Shown here: positions 46,642 to 55,854 of the stretch, in pieces
Position numbering within the stretch: the stretch's first letter is position 1
Layout of the letters: each line of letters begins with the position of its first letter
Assembly: GCF_003610775.1 (NCBI RefSeq)
Contig: NZ_RAQO01000001.1
Coordinates: forward strand, 62,001-126,000
DNA length: 64,000 bases
Origin: Alginatibacterium sediminis
GTDB taxonomy: Bacteria; Pseudomonadota; Gammaproteobacteria; Enterobacterales; Celerinatantimonadaceae
Reading direction: 5' to 3'
The notes under the pieces: generated by a model
What the model was told of the DNA's origin: nothing
The model's database searches: none
Seen by the model: only the letters and a program-made list of their open reading frames with translations
Made by a program: the position numbers and the translations under genes

Positions 46642-47067
46642 ATGCGTACTTCAGAACTCGCACAACAAGCGCAGGTTAGTCCAGAGACGGTTAGATACTA
46701 TACCCGCAGTGGCTTGCTGGTAGCTTCTCGCAATACCAGCAACGGTTATCGTGAGTATGGATACCAAGCGCTAACACGGCTGCGATTTATTCGAAAAGCT
46801 CGTCAAATAGGTTTTAGTTTGAAGGAAATCACTGAAATTCTTGAATACGAAAACCAAGCAAACTCTCCCTGCTATCGCGTTAAAGAGCTCTTATCATTGA
46901 AGATACCGGAAACCCAACAACAGATAGCAGAGCTGCAGCGCCATTTAGTAAGCATGCAAAACACCTTACAGAGCTGGAGCAATCAAGCCGAAAGCACCCC
47001 CGATGGGCATTCGATTTGTCGCTTAATAGAGCAGTGGTCGGAGCCAGACGCTCAAGAGGAAGACTAG
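46642..47067 (+). CDS. MerR family metal-responsive regulator
   Basis: The 141-residue protein has the MerR helix-turn-helix (RTSELAQQAQVSPETVRYYTR, then SNGYREYG) and the dimerisation helix. Cys77 (SPCYR) corresponds to the metal-site Cys of ZntR/PbrR; near the C-terminus lie His123 and Cys126 (DGHSICRLIEQ). The CueR pair spaced by seven residues is absent. AAGGTGG precedes the ATG. It overlaps or abuts copA (stop next to its start), so both are co-transcribed and the regulator likely controls them in response to copper. Confidence 0.88.
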   Translation: MRTSELAQQAQVSPETVRYYTRSGLLVASRNTSNGYREYGYQALTRLRFIRKARQIGFSLKEITEILEYENQANSPCYRVKELLSLKIPETQQQIAELQRHLVSMQNTLQSWSNQAESTPDGHSICRLIEQWSEPDAQEED

Positions 47068-49878
47068 ATGAAACCCCAAAGTTATAAGTTTGAACTCAGC
47101 GGACTAAATTGCGGAAGTTGTGTCGAAAAAGTGAAACAAGCACTGTTAGCTCTTGATGCCGATCTTCATTTGGAAATCAGTCCCAGTAAAGACTTCGCTA
47201 AGATAGAAACAACTATGATGGCCGAGCAAGCCATCAAGGCCATCGAGGCTATTGGTTTTACTGCAACACTAATCAACAATGAAAACCAACCGAATTCAAC
47301 ACCAAAGGCCAAGACAATATTAGAAGCACGAGAATTTAAGCTTGCAGGTTTAAGTTGTGGGAAATGCGAAGCAAAGCTTACGCAATCATTACTCGAGCTT
47401 GACCAAGGATTAGAGGTAGCTGTCAATGACACTAGAGATCGGGCCCTTGTACACAGTTCTCTAAGTACTGCAGCCATTATTGCTAACATCGAGAACAGTG
47501 GCTTTGAAGCAAATCTGATTGCGTCTGAAAACAAGTCTGTGACTTCAAGCGAGAAGCTACCTGGGCCTACCCAACCTGATGTCGCCCTGACTAGTCCTAT
47601 ATCTAACCCGCAAACTACAGCTGAGCAAAACCAAACTCCAATTCGCCTCGCTTTAAGCGGTGTGACTTGCGCCGCCTGTGTCGCAAGCATTGAAAGCGCA
47701 CTCTATCAAACAGCTAAGGTCAATCATGTTTCAATTAACTTCGCTAATCGCAGTGCTTCTATTATTGGGCAGGCTAATGTTGAGCAGCTCATAAAGTCTA
47801 TCGAAGCAGCAGGCTACTCAGCCGAACTTATTCAAGATGAACAACAAGCGTTCGCACAGCAAAGCCAACGTGAAGCGCAAGAGTACCAACAAAAGTTAAA
47901 GCATAGCTGGGCGGGCTTAGGACTTGGTATTCCATTAATGGCCTATGGTCTTGCGGGTGGACCAATGCTAGTGGAAACGCCTTTCGAGCGCGCTTTATGG
48001 TTTGCCATGGGCTTACTTTGTTTATATACACTATATCGTGCTGGGGGACATTTTTTTACCGGAGCCCGCAAGGCATTCTTTCTCCGCAACGCCAACATGG
48101 ATACTCTGATTGCGCTTGGCACCGGAAGTGCTTGGTTGTACTCCATGTTTGTAATCCTTGCTCCTGAATGGGTTCCAATGAATGCTCGCCACCTCTATTT
48201 TGAAGCCAGCGTAATGATTGTTGGACTGATCAATTTTGGACAAGCGCTAGAGCTAAAAGCCAGAGGGAAAACATCACAAGCGGTGCGCCGTTTACTCGAT
48301 TTGGGCGCTAAAACAGCTGTACTTGTAAAACCCAATGGGGATATTGAAGTCCCGATCGAAGATGTTCAAAGCGACGACTTAATACGGGTTCGCGCTGGAG
48401 AAAAATTTGCAGTTGATGGTGTGGTGACGCAGGGCTTGAGCAGCGTTGATGAATCCATGCTAAGTGGTGAAGCAATACCAGTCAGCAAGGCAGTAGGTGA
48501 TTCAGTTTACGCCGGAACTATAAATGGCTCAGGTAGTGTTATTTTTAAAGCCAGTAAGGTGGGCAAAGATACAGTGTTAGCCAATATCATCGCCTTGGTT
48601 ACCAAAGCTCAAAATTCGAAACCTCCAATCAGCAAACTGGCAGATAAAATTTCCGCGATTTTTGTTCCCAGCGTGATGATCATTGCCGTGCTCACCGCCT
48701 TAGCTTGGTACAATTTTGGCGTTGAGCCTATTGGAATTCATATGGTGGTAGCGGCTACATCAGTATTAATCATAGCCTGTCCTTGCGCTCTAGGTCTGGC
48801 TACGCCCATTTCCACAATGATTGGGGTTGGCAAAGCAGCTGAATTTGGTGGGCTCATTCGAAACGGTGAAGCCTTGCAAAAGGCCAGCGAAATTACGCTT
48901 ATCGTATTAGATAAAACCGGTACCATTACTCAAGGTCGCCCAAGTGTGGTTAATTGCCAGATTTTGGAACCGAACGTTCAAATCACTAGCAGCTCAGATC
49001 TATTCGACTTAATTCAAGCTTTAGAACAAGGTTCTAATCATCCTTTGGCTACTGCACTCATTGAGTATTGCCAAGCGCAAAACTCAGTTCAGGACTTACC
49101 AGAACTTACCGGCTTTGAAGTACTTGTAGGACGCGGCGTTCGAGCACGCTACCAAAACCAAGCCTTGCTCATTGGAAATCAGCGTTTAATGCAAGAAGCT
49201 AATGTAGACATTGATAGCTTCAAAACGATGAGAAAAAGCTGGGAGAACGACGCTCAAACACTTGTCTATCTTGCCATTGATGGCAAGCTTAGCGCTGTGT
49301 TTGGGATTAAAGACCCAATTCGAGAGCATGCGGTGCAAGCAATCGGGTCACTACAATCGCAAGGTATTAAAGTGGTTATGCTAACCGGAGATAACCACGC
49401 AACTGCGATGAGTGTCGCAAGCCAAACAAACCTTGATCAGGTCTTCGCCAATCTCTTACCTGAACAAAAGCTAGAACAAGTGCGCGCTTTTCAGCAACAA
49501 GGCTTTGTTGTGGGAATGGCCGGTGATGGTATCAATGATGCACCAGCGTTGGCTCAAGCAGATGTTAGCTTTGCTATTGGTAGCGGCACCGATGTCGCTA
49601 TAGAAAGCGCCGATATAACCTTACTCTCAAGCTCGCTCAATGGCATCGTGGATGTGATCGAAATGAGCAAAGCCACCTTAAGCAACATTAAGCAAAATCT
49701 GTGGGGAGCATTTATTTACAACGCTTTGGGTATTCCGATTGCAGCTGGATTACTATTCCCAATTACCGGTTGGTTACTAAGTCCTATCGTCGCTGGCGCG
49801 GCTATGTCCTTGTCATCATTTACCGTTGTTACCAACGCCAATCGGCTACGTTGGTTTAAACCTAGTTCCAAACGATAG
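47068..49878 (+). CDS. copA: Copper-exporting P1B-type ATPase with three N-terminal metal-binding domains
   Basis: The 936-residue protein has three HMA domains: GLNCGSC near 13, GLSCGKC near 96 and GVTCAAC near 198. Eight membrane helices follow, with the transport CPC at about 571-573 in [13 protein letters not shown]. The phosphorylation motif DKTGT is near 614 and [14 protein letters not shown] near 818. YN in helix 7 and MSLSS in helix 8 fit the copper(I) P1B-1 class. E. coli CopA (834 residues) has two such domains; here there are three, and the first two lack the usual Met. It starts directly after the MerR stop. Confidence 0.94.
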   Translation: MKPQSYKFELSGLNCGSCVEKVKQALLALDADLHLEISPSKDFAKIETTMMAEQAIKAIEAIGFTATLINNENQPNSTPKAKTILEAREFKLAGLSCGKCEAKLTQSLLELDQGLEVAVNDTRDRALVHSSLSTAAIIANIENSGFEANLIASENKSVTSSEKLPGPTQPDVALTSPISNPQTTAEQNQTPIRLALSGVTCAACVASIESALYQTAKVNHVSINFANRSASIIGQANVEQLIKSIEAAGYSAELIQDEQQAFAQQSQREAQEYQQKLKHSWAGLGLGIPLMAYGLAGGPMLVETPFERALWFAMGLLCLYTLYRAGGHFFTGARKAFFLRNANMDTLIALGTGSAWLYSMFVILAPEWVPMNARHLYFEASVMIVGLINFGQALELKARGKTSQAVRRLLDLGAKTAVLVKPNGDIEVPIEDVQSDDLIRVRAGEKFAVDGVVTQGLSSVDESMLSGEAIPVSKAVGDSVYAGTINGSGSVIFKASKVGKDTVLANIIALVTKAQNSKPPISKLADKISAIFVPSVMIIAVLTALAWYNFGVEPIGIHMVVAATSVLIIACPCALGLATPISTMIGVGKAAEFGGLIRNGEALQKASEITLIVLDKTGTITQGRPSVVNCQILEPNVQITSSSDLFDLIQALEQGSNHPLATALIEYCQAQNSVQDLPELTGFEVLVGRGVRARYQNQALLIGNQRLMQEANVDIDSFKTMRKSWENDAQTLVYLAIDGKLSAVFGIKDPIREHAVQAIGSLQSQGIKVVMLTGDNHATAMSVASQTNLDQVFANLLPEQKLEQVRAFQQQGFVVGMAGDGINDAPALAQADVSFAIGSGTDVAIESADITLLSSSLNGIVDVIEMSKATLSNIKQNLWGAFIYNALGIPIAAGLLFPITGWLLSPIVAGAAMSLSSFTVVTNANRLRWFKPSSKR

Positions 49879-49891
49879 GAGTATGGTAGAG

Positions 49892-49966
49892 ATGATTATA
49901 AATTTACTCGGCTTAGCATTGATTGTTCTAATTATCTGGTGGTTCTGGATGAAACCTAAGCCATAA
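49892..49966 (+). CDS. 24-residue membrane peptide downstream of copA
   Basis: MIINLLGLALIVLIIWWFWMKPKP is a single hydrophobic helix with a short basic end; AGGAG lies 9-10 bases before its ATG, 14 bases after copA. It resembles the N-terminal anchor of small cupredoxin-like proteins sometimes encoded next to copA, but the stop comes straight after the helix. The downstream sequence shows no remaining cupredoxin domain. It may be a genuine small protein or a truncated remnant. Confidence 0.4.
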   Translation: MIINLLGLALIVLIIWWFWMKPKP

Positions 49967-50076
49967 TCATTCTTCAATAATGATTTCTGACTACACTTAA
50001 TATAGTGGTTAATGAGTACATACTTCTATTGTCATACAATTTAGTATGCTCATTAATAACTAAGAGGCTAAAGGAA

Positions 50077-50139
50077 ATGCCAATCTTTAAACGACTTGGA
50101 CCGAAACATCACAATAGCCAAATCATCAGCAATACTTAG
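50077..50139 (+). CDS. Possible 20-residue peptide upstream of the Cache-GGDEF gene
   Basis: AAAGGA precedes an ATG that opens a 20-codon frame (MPIFKRLGPKHHNSQIISNT) ending 9 bases before the TTG start of the next gene. It could be a leader peptide or a chance frame; no other support is visible. Confidence 0.2.
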   Translation: MPIFKRLGPKHHNSQIISNT

Positions 50140-50147
50140 GTGAGTGA

Positions 50148-51800
50148 TTGAACAAGTTTCGAAATATTAAGGCCAAAGTTGTAGTTTTATTCTCAGTTGT
50201 GATGATTGTGTTCACAGCTACGCTTTTATTAACCGTATATGTTAGCGAACGGGACCGTTTGCTAGAAATAGAGCTAGAGAAATCCACTGAAATATCGATA
50301 ACACACGCCAAAATTCTTAACCAAGAAATATCGAAATACATCACCATGCTTAAAATGTTAAGCGGCGCCCCTCAACTAAAAGACGAAAGCCCATCGAACA
50401 TCGTGCAGCATCTAATTAGGCTAGTTGACATCAGCGATGGTGACTTTATCAACGCCGTCTATGTCGATAGTGATCTGAACTTAATCGATGCAAAAGGAGG
50501 CTCGACCAAGGTAACCCATCCATTGTTCTTGAAAGGTGATCAATGGTTGAACAAAGAGTTCAATATTACCGTCCCAATTATGAGTGCATTTGAAGATGCT
50601 CCAGTCATCATGGTGGTGGTGCCGATTCGTAATCTTGATAAAAATTGGATAGGGACGATTGCCGCTGCCGTTCCACTAGGTGTGATATCTAGTAAACTGT
50701 CATCGATAAAACTTACAAAAGGCAGCTTCGCTTGGCTAGCGGATGCTAATGGCGTAATTGTCTCTCACCCGAACAAAAATGCTGTGATGAGTGTCAATCT
50801 CGAAGTAGCTGAAGACTTAGGATTTCCAGGTTTCTATAAAATATTTGAGCAAACGAAAACTCAAAATAGCGGTTTTGGCCAATATCAGGATACCAACATA
50901 AACCAAACCAAGATCGTCACCTTTTCCAAAATAGAAAACTTGCCCGGTTGGACATTATTCGTAACTACAAATGAGTCTGAAATTTTCCAAGATATCTATT
51001 CAATGTTGTACGATATTCTAATCATTACAGTTGTTCTAGTGTTAGTGTTCCTACTATTAATCTCCCGTTTATCAAATAGAATAACGCAGCCCATTATCAA
51101 GCTTACCGAAGAAGTAAAGGCCGGTGTTGATAACAGGCATCGTACGCTGGGCATCATTGATACTGACGATGAGATAGGACAGCTTTCTCGAGTGTTTTCT
51201 GAGACTATAGGTAAAATAAACTTACACACCAATCACTTAGAAAAACTTGTTGAACAACGAACTGCAGAAGTCACATCAAGAAATATAATGCTCAGTAAGC
51301 AAAATGACCAACTTGAACAGCTTGCATCGAAAGACTCGCTCACCGGACTTTACAATCGTCGAGCCTTTACCACCTTAGTTGAAAAAGAAGTCTCTCGCGC
51401 TAGACGACACAATCTGCCTGTCACTCTTGTCGTTTTAGATATCGATCATTTCAAAAAGATTAATGACCAATTTGGGCACTCTGTCGGTGACGACGTTTTG
51501 TGTCGTATAGCAAAGGAATTAACCCAAGCAACACGTAAAGAAAATACTATTTGTCGGTGGGGTGGAGAGGAGTTTGTTATTTTGGTTCCAGAAGCAAATT
51601 CAGATTTAGTTTTTCAGCAAATAGAGCATATCCGAAGCAATATGCTAACGCTAAATTTCGACCCAGTCGACAGCTTAACGTTTAGCGCCGGAATGGCTAC
51701 CTTATTAAGCGGTGAATCATTCCCACAATGGTTCCATCGTGCAGATAAGGCCCTGTATGAAGCTAAATCCTGCGGAAGAAATCGAACTGTTGTGAGCTAA
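50148..51800 (+). CDS. Diguanylate cyclase with Cache sensor and HAMP domain
   Basis: The 550-residue protein has a membrane helix at about 8-30, a periplasmic double-Cache-like domain (about 35-280) and a second helix near 288-308. A HAMP linker and a GGDEF domain with intact WGGEEF near 472 follow. It should make c-di-GMP on sensing a small molecule. The position where an RxxD inhibitory site would lie reads RKEN, so product inhibition may be missing. The start is TTG at 50148, preceded by AGGTGAG. Confidence 0.92.
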   Translation: MNKFRNIKAKVVVLFSVVMIVFTATLLLTVYVSERDRLLEIELEKSTEISITHAKILNQEISKYITMLKMLSGAPQLKDESPSNIVQHLIRLVDISDGDFINAVYVDSDLNLIDAKGGSTKVTHPLFLKGDQWLNKEFNITVPIMSAFEDAPVIMVVVPIRNLDKNWIGTIAAAVPLGVISSKLSSIKLTKGSFAWLADANGVIVSHPNKNAVMSVNLEVAEDLGFPGFYKIFEQTKTQNSGFGQYQDTNINQTKIVTFSKIENLPGWTLFVTTNESEIFQDIYSMLYDILIITVVLVLVFLLLISRLSNRITQPIIKLTEEVKAGVDNRHRTLGIIDTDDEIGQLSRVFSETIGKINLHTNHLEKLVEQRTAEVTSRNIMLSKQNDQLEQLASKDSLTGLYNRRAFTTLVEKEVSRARRHNLPVTLVVLDIDHFKKINDQFGHSVGDDVLCRIAKELTQATRKENTICRWGGEEFVILVPEANSDLVFQQIEHIRSNMLTLNFDPVDSLTFSAGMATLLSGESFPQWFHRADKALYEAKSCGRNRTVVS

Positions 51801-51840
51801 TTCCCATTGTTTCGGTTTAAAGATTAAAACACTGACAAGC

Positions 51841-51882
51841 AAAACCAAAAACATCCGTATCGCTAATTTGGGATACGGATGT
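51841..51882 (-). terminator. Terminator of the DUF1254/DUF1214 gene
   Basis: An 11-base-pair stem ACATCCGTATC / GATACGGATGT with a 10-base loop, followed on the minus strand by TTTTTGGTTTT. It lies 54 bases after the minus-strand gene's end. Confidence 0.75.
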
Positions 51883-51935
51883 GTGCATGTGATTGCCGCT
51901 CTTGACCCAAGTTACTGAATCTAGAGCAATCCCAT

Positions 51936-53003
51936 TTACTTCACTTGAACTACGCTTGGTAGTACTCGATAACTCTCAAGGCGAACTTTATCACTAGGCT
52001 GATAGTGACGTATTCCCAATGTGAAAACACCGGTGTCGTTTTGAGTCTCAATATTGTTTAAAGCGTCATCACCACAACCAAAGCTCACGGTATAGGTGCC
52101 ATCAGCATTAGGGTCTATTTTGTTTGAGCTTAAGTTTGCCAAATCATTGAACATAAAGCCGGCTTTGTCATAGACCGTAATTGACCAAAACGCTTGGTTG
52201 TTTGGATCATCAAAATTGGCTTGGTAACAAGTATCAGCTGGAAACTCACCTGACAATTCGTAAATATTGTCAATCTCTTGCGCTCCGCCCCAACCAACAG
52301 CAGCCCCCACTTCATACTTTTCTTGGGTGAACAGCTTATTTGAATCATCATTAGGTGCGGTAAACATACCAGTTAAAGCTTGAGCACCATCACGCTCAGT
52401 GATTTCCAGCATTTTAGCTTTCAATTCATCTTCGACAGCTCTAAACGATTGTTCATCAACCGGTTGGGCACTAAATAGTTGGCTGCTATTAGCGTTAATG
52501 GTCATTTGATTTTGAATCTCAGCGGCTTCAGCTTCTGAAAGAGTCGAGTCCAAACGAACAACCAAATACAAGTGCGTTCCAATGTGTGTTTCTAAGTCAA
52601 ATGTTCCGGCCCCGTAAAACATTGGTTGAATTCGGTGATCTTCAGTAACCGGCTGCACAGATACGTACTTGCCCTCTGGCATTTGCGGGATAGTCACGCT
52701 AGCACCTTTTGAAACATCCACGACAGCTAAGGAGTAATACGTGTCGCGGTTCATTCGCACCACTGGTTGTTCGTCTGTTGGGGTTAGCTGTCTTTTATGC
52801 TGAAACTTGTTTACGCCACTAATATCTTGGTTTTTCAACAGTTGATGCGAAGTCTCTAGCGTTGGGTAAGTTTCCGCTGTCACTATCGTTGCACCAGGCA
52901 CAAAGAACTCATCCAGTGAATCTGCAGGTGCAGCATTAACACCAGTGATAGTCATAATAGACATCGCAACCAAAGACTTTGAAAAAATACTAAGCTTGTT
53001 CAT
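51936..53003 (-). CDS. DUF1254/DUF1214 domain exported protein
   Basis: The 355-residue protein starts with a signal peptide (MNKLSIFSKSLVAMSIMTIT..NAAPA); the ATG at 53003 has GGAG 6 bases upstream. It has the DUF1254 block VRMNRDTYYSLAVVDVSKGA and the C-terminal DUF1214-type NQAFWSITVYDKAGFMFNDL. Many relatives are longer (450 or more), so the N-terminal DUF1254 part is shortened here. The role is unknown. The gene is divergent from a LysR gene, which probably regulates it. Confidence 0.82.
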   Translation of the reverse strand: MNKLSIFSKSLVAMSIMTITGVNAAPADSLDEFFVPGATIVTAETYPTLETSHQLLKNQDISGVNKFQHKRQLTPTDEQPVVRMNRDTYYSLAVVDVSKGASVTIPQMPEGKYVSVQPVTEDHRIQPMFYGAGTFDLETHIGTHLYLVVRLDSTLSEAEAAEIQNQMTINANSSQLFSAQPVDEQSFRAVEDELKAKMLEITERDGAQALTGMFTAPNDDSNKLFTQEKYEVGAAVGWGGAQEIDNIYELSGEFPADTCYQANFDDPNNQAFWSITVYDKAGFMFNDLANLSSNKIDPNADGTYTVSFGCGDDALNNIETQNDTGVFTLGIRHYQPSDKVRLESYRVLPSVVQVK

Positions 53004-53124
53004 TATTTGCTCCCAGTGACACCAAGTGTGCCGGTTCAAGTAAACTTGTAACTAATATAGACAAGATGTGATATTTAACCTAATCTCTTATTCTTATATC
53101 TGATATTCACTTAGGACATATCAC

Positions 53125-54081
53125 ATGCGCACAATAGAGCAGCAGCTATCGCGGATGGATCTCAACTTATTGGTGTCCTTAAGTGTTTTGATTAAAGAAA
53201 AGAACGTCTCCAGAGCGGCCCAAATTTTATATATCTCACAACCGGCCATGAGCCGCACTCTGGCTAGATTGCGCGATTTATTTAACGATCCACTTTTCTA
53301 CCGCGAGTCCAATGGCCTTATTCCAACGCAAAAAACGCTGAGCTTAGAAGCCCCTTTAGACGTATTGCTGCAATCTATGCAACAGCTAGTCACGCAAATT
53401 TCGTTTAAACCCGAGCACTGTGACACTACTTTTTTACTATCACTGCCCCCATTAATGAGCCAACTGCTTTCGGTCCCCTTAGCCAAACAATTGATGAACC
53501 AAGCTCCACAGGCAAGTTTAGTTGAATACCCGACAGCCAAAGATCCCACTCGCCAGCTGAGTGAACGTATTGTTGATTTCACCATTCATGTACAAATGCC
53601 AAATAATCTAAAAGAATTCCCTACTCATATAATAGGTGAAACGTTCCCGGTATTTTATGGATCAACTGATCATCCTTTGTTGAGCATCAAGAATCCATGT
53701 ATTGAAGACTGCCTCAACTTTCGCTTTGTTGATCTAAGTTTAGATATTCGATCAAATGAAGGGATACAAAATCCAATAGACCTGTATTTGAATCAGCGTG
53801 GTTTACATCGGGATATTGCTTATCGAAGCGGCCAGCTCAGTAGTTTAGTAGAGGTGATGCAAGACAGTAATTCAATTTTGGTATCGTCGCATCACTTGGC
53901 CAATTTGCCTCGATTCAAACAAAGCATCCGGCCAGTTTTACGATTAGGCGACATAGAAGAACTGATTACTCCTATCTACTTAATTGAACACAAGCGCAGC
54001 GCTGATAGCCAAGCCCACCAATGGTTTGGAGCCTTAATCAAAAGCACTTTAAAAGACCTTATTTCGCATCCGCGAAATTGA
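53125..54081 (+). CDS. LysR family transcriptional regulator
   Basis: The 318-residue protein has an N-terminal winged helix-turn-helix MDLNLLVSLSVLIKEKNVSRAAQILYISQPAMSRTLARL (here residues about 11-50; the central segment is NVSRAAQILYISQPAMSRTL) and a periplasmic-binding-protein-like effector domain. It is divergent from the DUF1254/1214 gene with 121 bases between, the usual LysR-target arrangement. The effector is unknown. Confidence 0.9.
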   Translation: MRTIEQQLSRMDLNLLVSLSVLIKEKNVSRAAQILYISQPAMSRTLARLRDLFNDPLFYRESNGLIPTQKTLSLEAPLDVLLQSMQQLVTQISFKPEHCDTTFLLSLPPLMSQLLSVPLAKQLMNQAPQASLVEYPTAKDPTRQLSERIVDFTIHVQMPNNLKEFPTHIIGETFPVFYGSTDHPLLSIKNPCIEDCLNFRFVDLSLDIRSNEGIQNPIDLYLNQRGLHRDIAYRSGQLSSLVEVMQDSNSILVSSHHLANLPRFKQSIRPVLRLGDIEELITPIYLIEHKRSADSQAHQWFGALIKSTLKDLISHPRN

Positions 54082-54119
54082 GACTCTCACTGCATTTTAG
54101 AGCTGGCTTACGCAACAGA

Positions 54120-54146
54120 AGGCGAAGACTAGGACTGTCTTCGCCT
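54120..54146. terminator. Terminator-like hairpin after the LysR gene
   Basis: Ten-base-pair stem AGGCGAAGAC / GTCTTCGCCT with a 7-base loop, followed by ATTACTATTTA. It lies between convergent genes, so it may act on both. Confidence 0.6.
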
Positions 54147-54181
54147 ATTACTATTTAAGAATCTAGCGATAGGTTCTCGGA

Positions 54182-54511
54182 CTAATTGTCATTATCATAT
54201 TGGTAGTTCACATCCACTACCGCACGATATTGTAGCTCATCACGAACCTGGGCAAATTCTTCAATTTTTACTTCTGCGCCGGCATACTCAAAGGAGTACT
54301 GATCAACCCCCAGCATGTTCATGTTAAGCGCTTTACTCAACTCAACTGCGGATAATTCTTGATATTGGTCGATAACATCGAAACCAGCTTCATATGCTTG
54401 CGCTTGGCTAGTGTAGCCTTGTGTTAATACCGCTTTGCTGGCGTTGACAGTTGTAGCTAAGGCGCTGCCCGAAAGGAGTATTGTTGCTGCTATAACGATT
54501 AACTTTTTCAT
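54182..54511 (-). CDS. Small periplasmic protein, DUF3316-like
   Basis: A 109-residue protein with a Sec signal peptide (MKKLIVIAATILLSGSALA) and a small soluble domain containing SQAQAYEAGFDVIDQYQ and YRAVVDVNYQYDN. It resembles the DUF3316 proteins of Vibrio and related bacteria; function unknown. It is a single gene between a hairpin and an AT-rich spacer. Confidence 0.72.
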   Translation of the reverse strand: MKKLIVIAATILLSGSALATTVNASKAVLTQGYTSQAQAYEAGFDVIDQYQELSAVELSKALNMNMLGVDQYSFEYAGAEVKIEEFAQVRDELQYRAVVDVNYQYDNDN

Positions 54512-54649
54512 ATTGTTACCTTTTTTTTTGCTTGGGAAGTAACATTAGATTAATGAATTAAACGTAAAGTGTCCGTCACGCAAGGTAAGTTAGAGTAAAT
54601 ACTCTGTAAATAATTATATTAATAGTATTCCTCACTAATACCAACACAA

Positions 54650-55843
54650 CTAACAATCCAAACCACACGCCACACCTGAAGCCCAGGCCCACTGGAAATT
54701 AAAGCCGCCCAACCAACCGCTAACATCCATAACTTCACCCACAAAGTACAAACCTGGGGCTTTTTTACTTTCCATGGTCTTTGAGCTTAGTTCATCGGTG
54801 TCCACACCGCCCATAGTCACTTCGGCAGTGCGGTAGCCTTCTGTACCATTAAGCAACAACTGCCAATGTTTAAGTTGTGCTTCAATTGCATCCAATTCGG
54901 CATGTTCAAGCTGATTAAGGGATTTACTACTGAGTTGTTCGTCAAACAATGCTTCGACTAAGCGTTTGGGTAGCAGTTGTGACAAGGCACGTTTTAAGCT
55001 TTGTTTAGGGCTCGCTTCTCTTGCGTTTATTAGTAATTGCGCAACATCGCTATCGGGAAGTAAATCGATCTCAATGGTTTCACCAGGTGTCCAATAACTG
55101 CTCGCCTGCAGGGCTGCGGGCCCAGAGAGACCTCGGTGAGTGAATAACAATGCTTCTTTGAATGCCGGGCCATGCTGAGCCTTAACATTGGCATCCACTG
55201 CGATGCCTGACAGTTCTTCAAAACGCTGTTTTTGATCTGCGTGCCAAGTGAAAGGTACCAAGCCGGCGCAGGTATCGAGGACTTTAAGTCCAAATTGCTC
55301 TGCAAGTTTGTAGCCAAATGGAGTTGCGCCAAGTTTGGGCATCGACAATCCACCAGTGGCAATAACCAGTGAATCACAACTGAGTTTTCCACTCACTAAG
55401 TTCAGTTCAAACCCTTGTTCATCAATTTGTCTAACACTTTGTATTTCTTCGCGTAGTCGTACTTGTACGCCAGCCCACTCACACTCGGTGAGTAGCATCT
55501 CAACAATCTCTTTAGCGCTGTCATTACAAAACAATTGCCCATGCTCACGCTCGTGGTATTCGATACCGTGACGTTCCACCAGCTCAATGAAGTTCTGAGA
55601 TGGATAGCGAGCAAGCGCTGACTTTACAAAATGGGGGTTTGAGCAAACAAAATTCTGTGGTGCAACCTGCTGATTGGTGAAGTTACATCGTCCACCGCCA
55701 CTAATAAGTATTTTTCGCCCTGCTCGTTTAGCATGGTCAAGCAGTAACACGCGTCGACTACGATAGGCTGCGGTCGCAGCGCACATTAGCCCAGCTGCGC
55801 CTGCGCCGATAATAATGACGTCATAATCTTTAGGTGTGGACAT
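54650..55843 (-). CDS. NAD(P)/FAD-dependent oxidoreductase, YhiN/HI0933 family
   Basis: The 397-residue flavoprotein has the FAD motif VIIIGAGAAGLMCAATAAYRS, the HI0933 signature KILISGGGRCNFTN near residue 44, and the C-terminal GLYFVGEVMDVSGWLGGFNFQWAWASG. The reaction is not established for the bacterial family. It is followed downstream by nothing on the same strand in a long spacer and preceded by a lipoprotein gene, 11 bases away. Confidence 0.92.
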   Translation of the reverse strand: MSTPKDYDVIIIGAGAAGLMCAATAAYRSRRVLLLDHAKRAGRKILISGGGRCNFTNQQVAPQNFVCSNPHFVKSALARYPSQNFIELVERHGIEYHEREHGQLFCNDSAKEIVEMLLTECEWAGVQVRLREEIQSVRQIDEQGFELNLVSGKLSCDSLVIATGGLSMPKLGATPFGYKLAEQFGLKVLDTCAGLVPFTWHADQKQRFEELSGIAVDANVKAQHGPAFKEALLFTHRGLSGPAALQASSYWTPGETIEIDLLPDSDVAQLLINAREASPKQSLKRALSQLLPKRLVEALFDEQLSSKSLNQLEHAELDAIEAQLKHWQLLLNGTEGYRTAEVTMGGVDTDELSSKTMESKKAPGLYFVGEVMDVSGWLGGFNFQWAWASGVACGLDC

Positions 55844-55854
55844 AGTAACTCGCG

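Noticed and set aside
46517-46723. Plus-strand open frame before the MerR gene
   Set aside because: It overlaps the MerR start in another frame, has no ribosome site and no recognisable domain.
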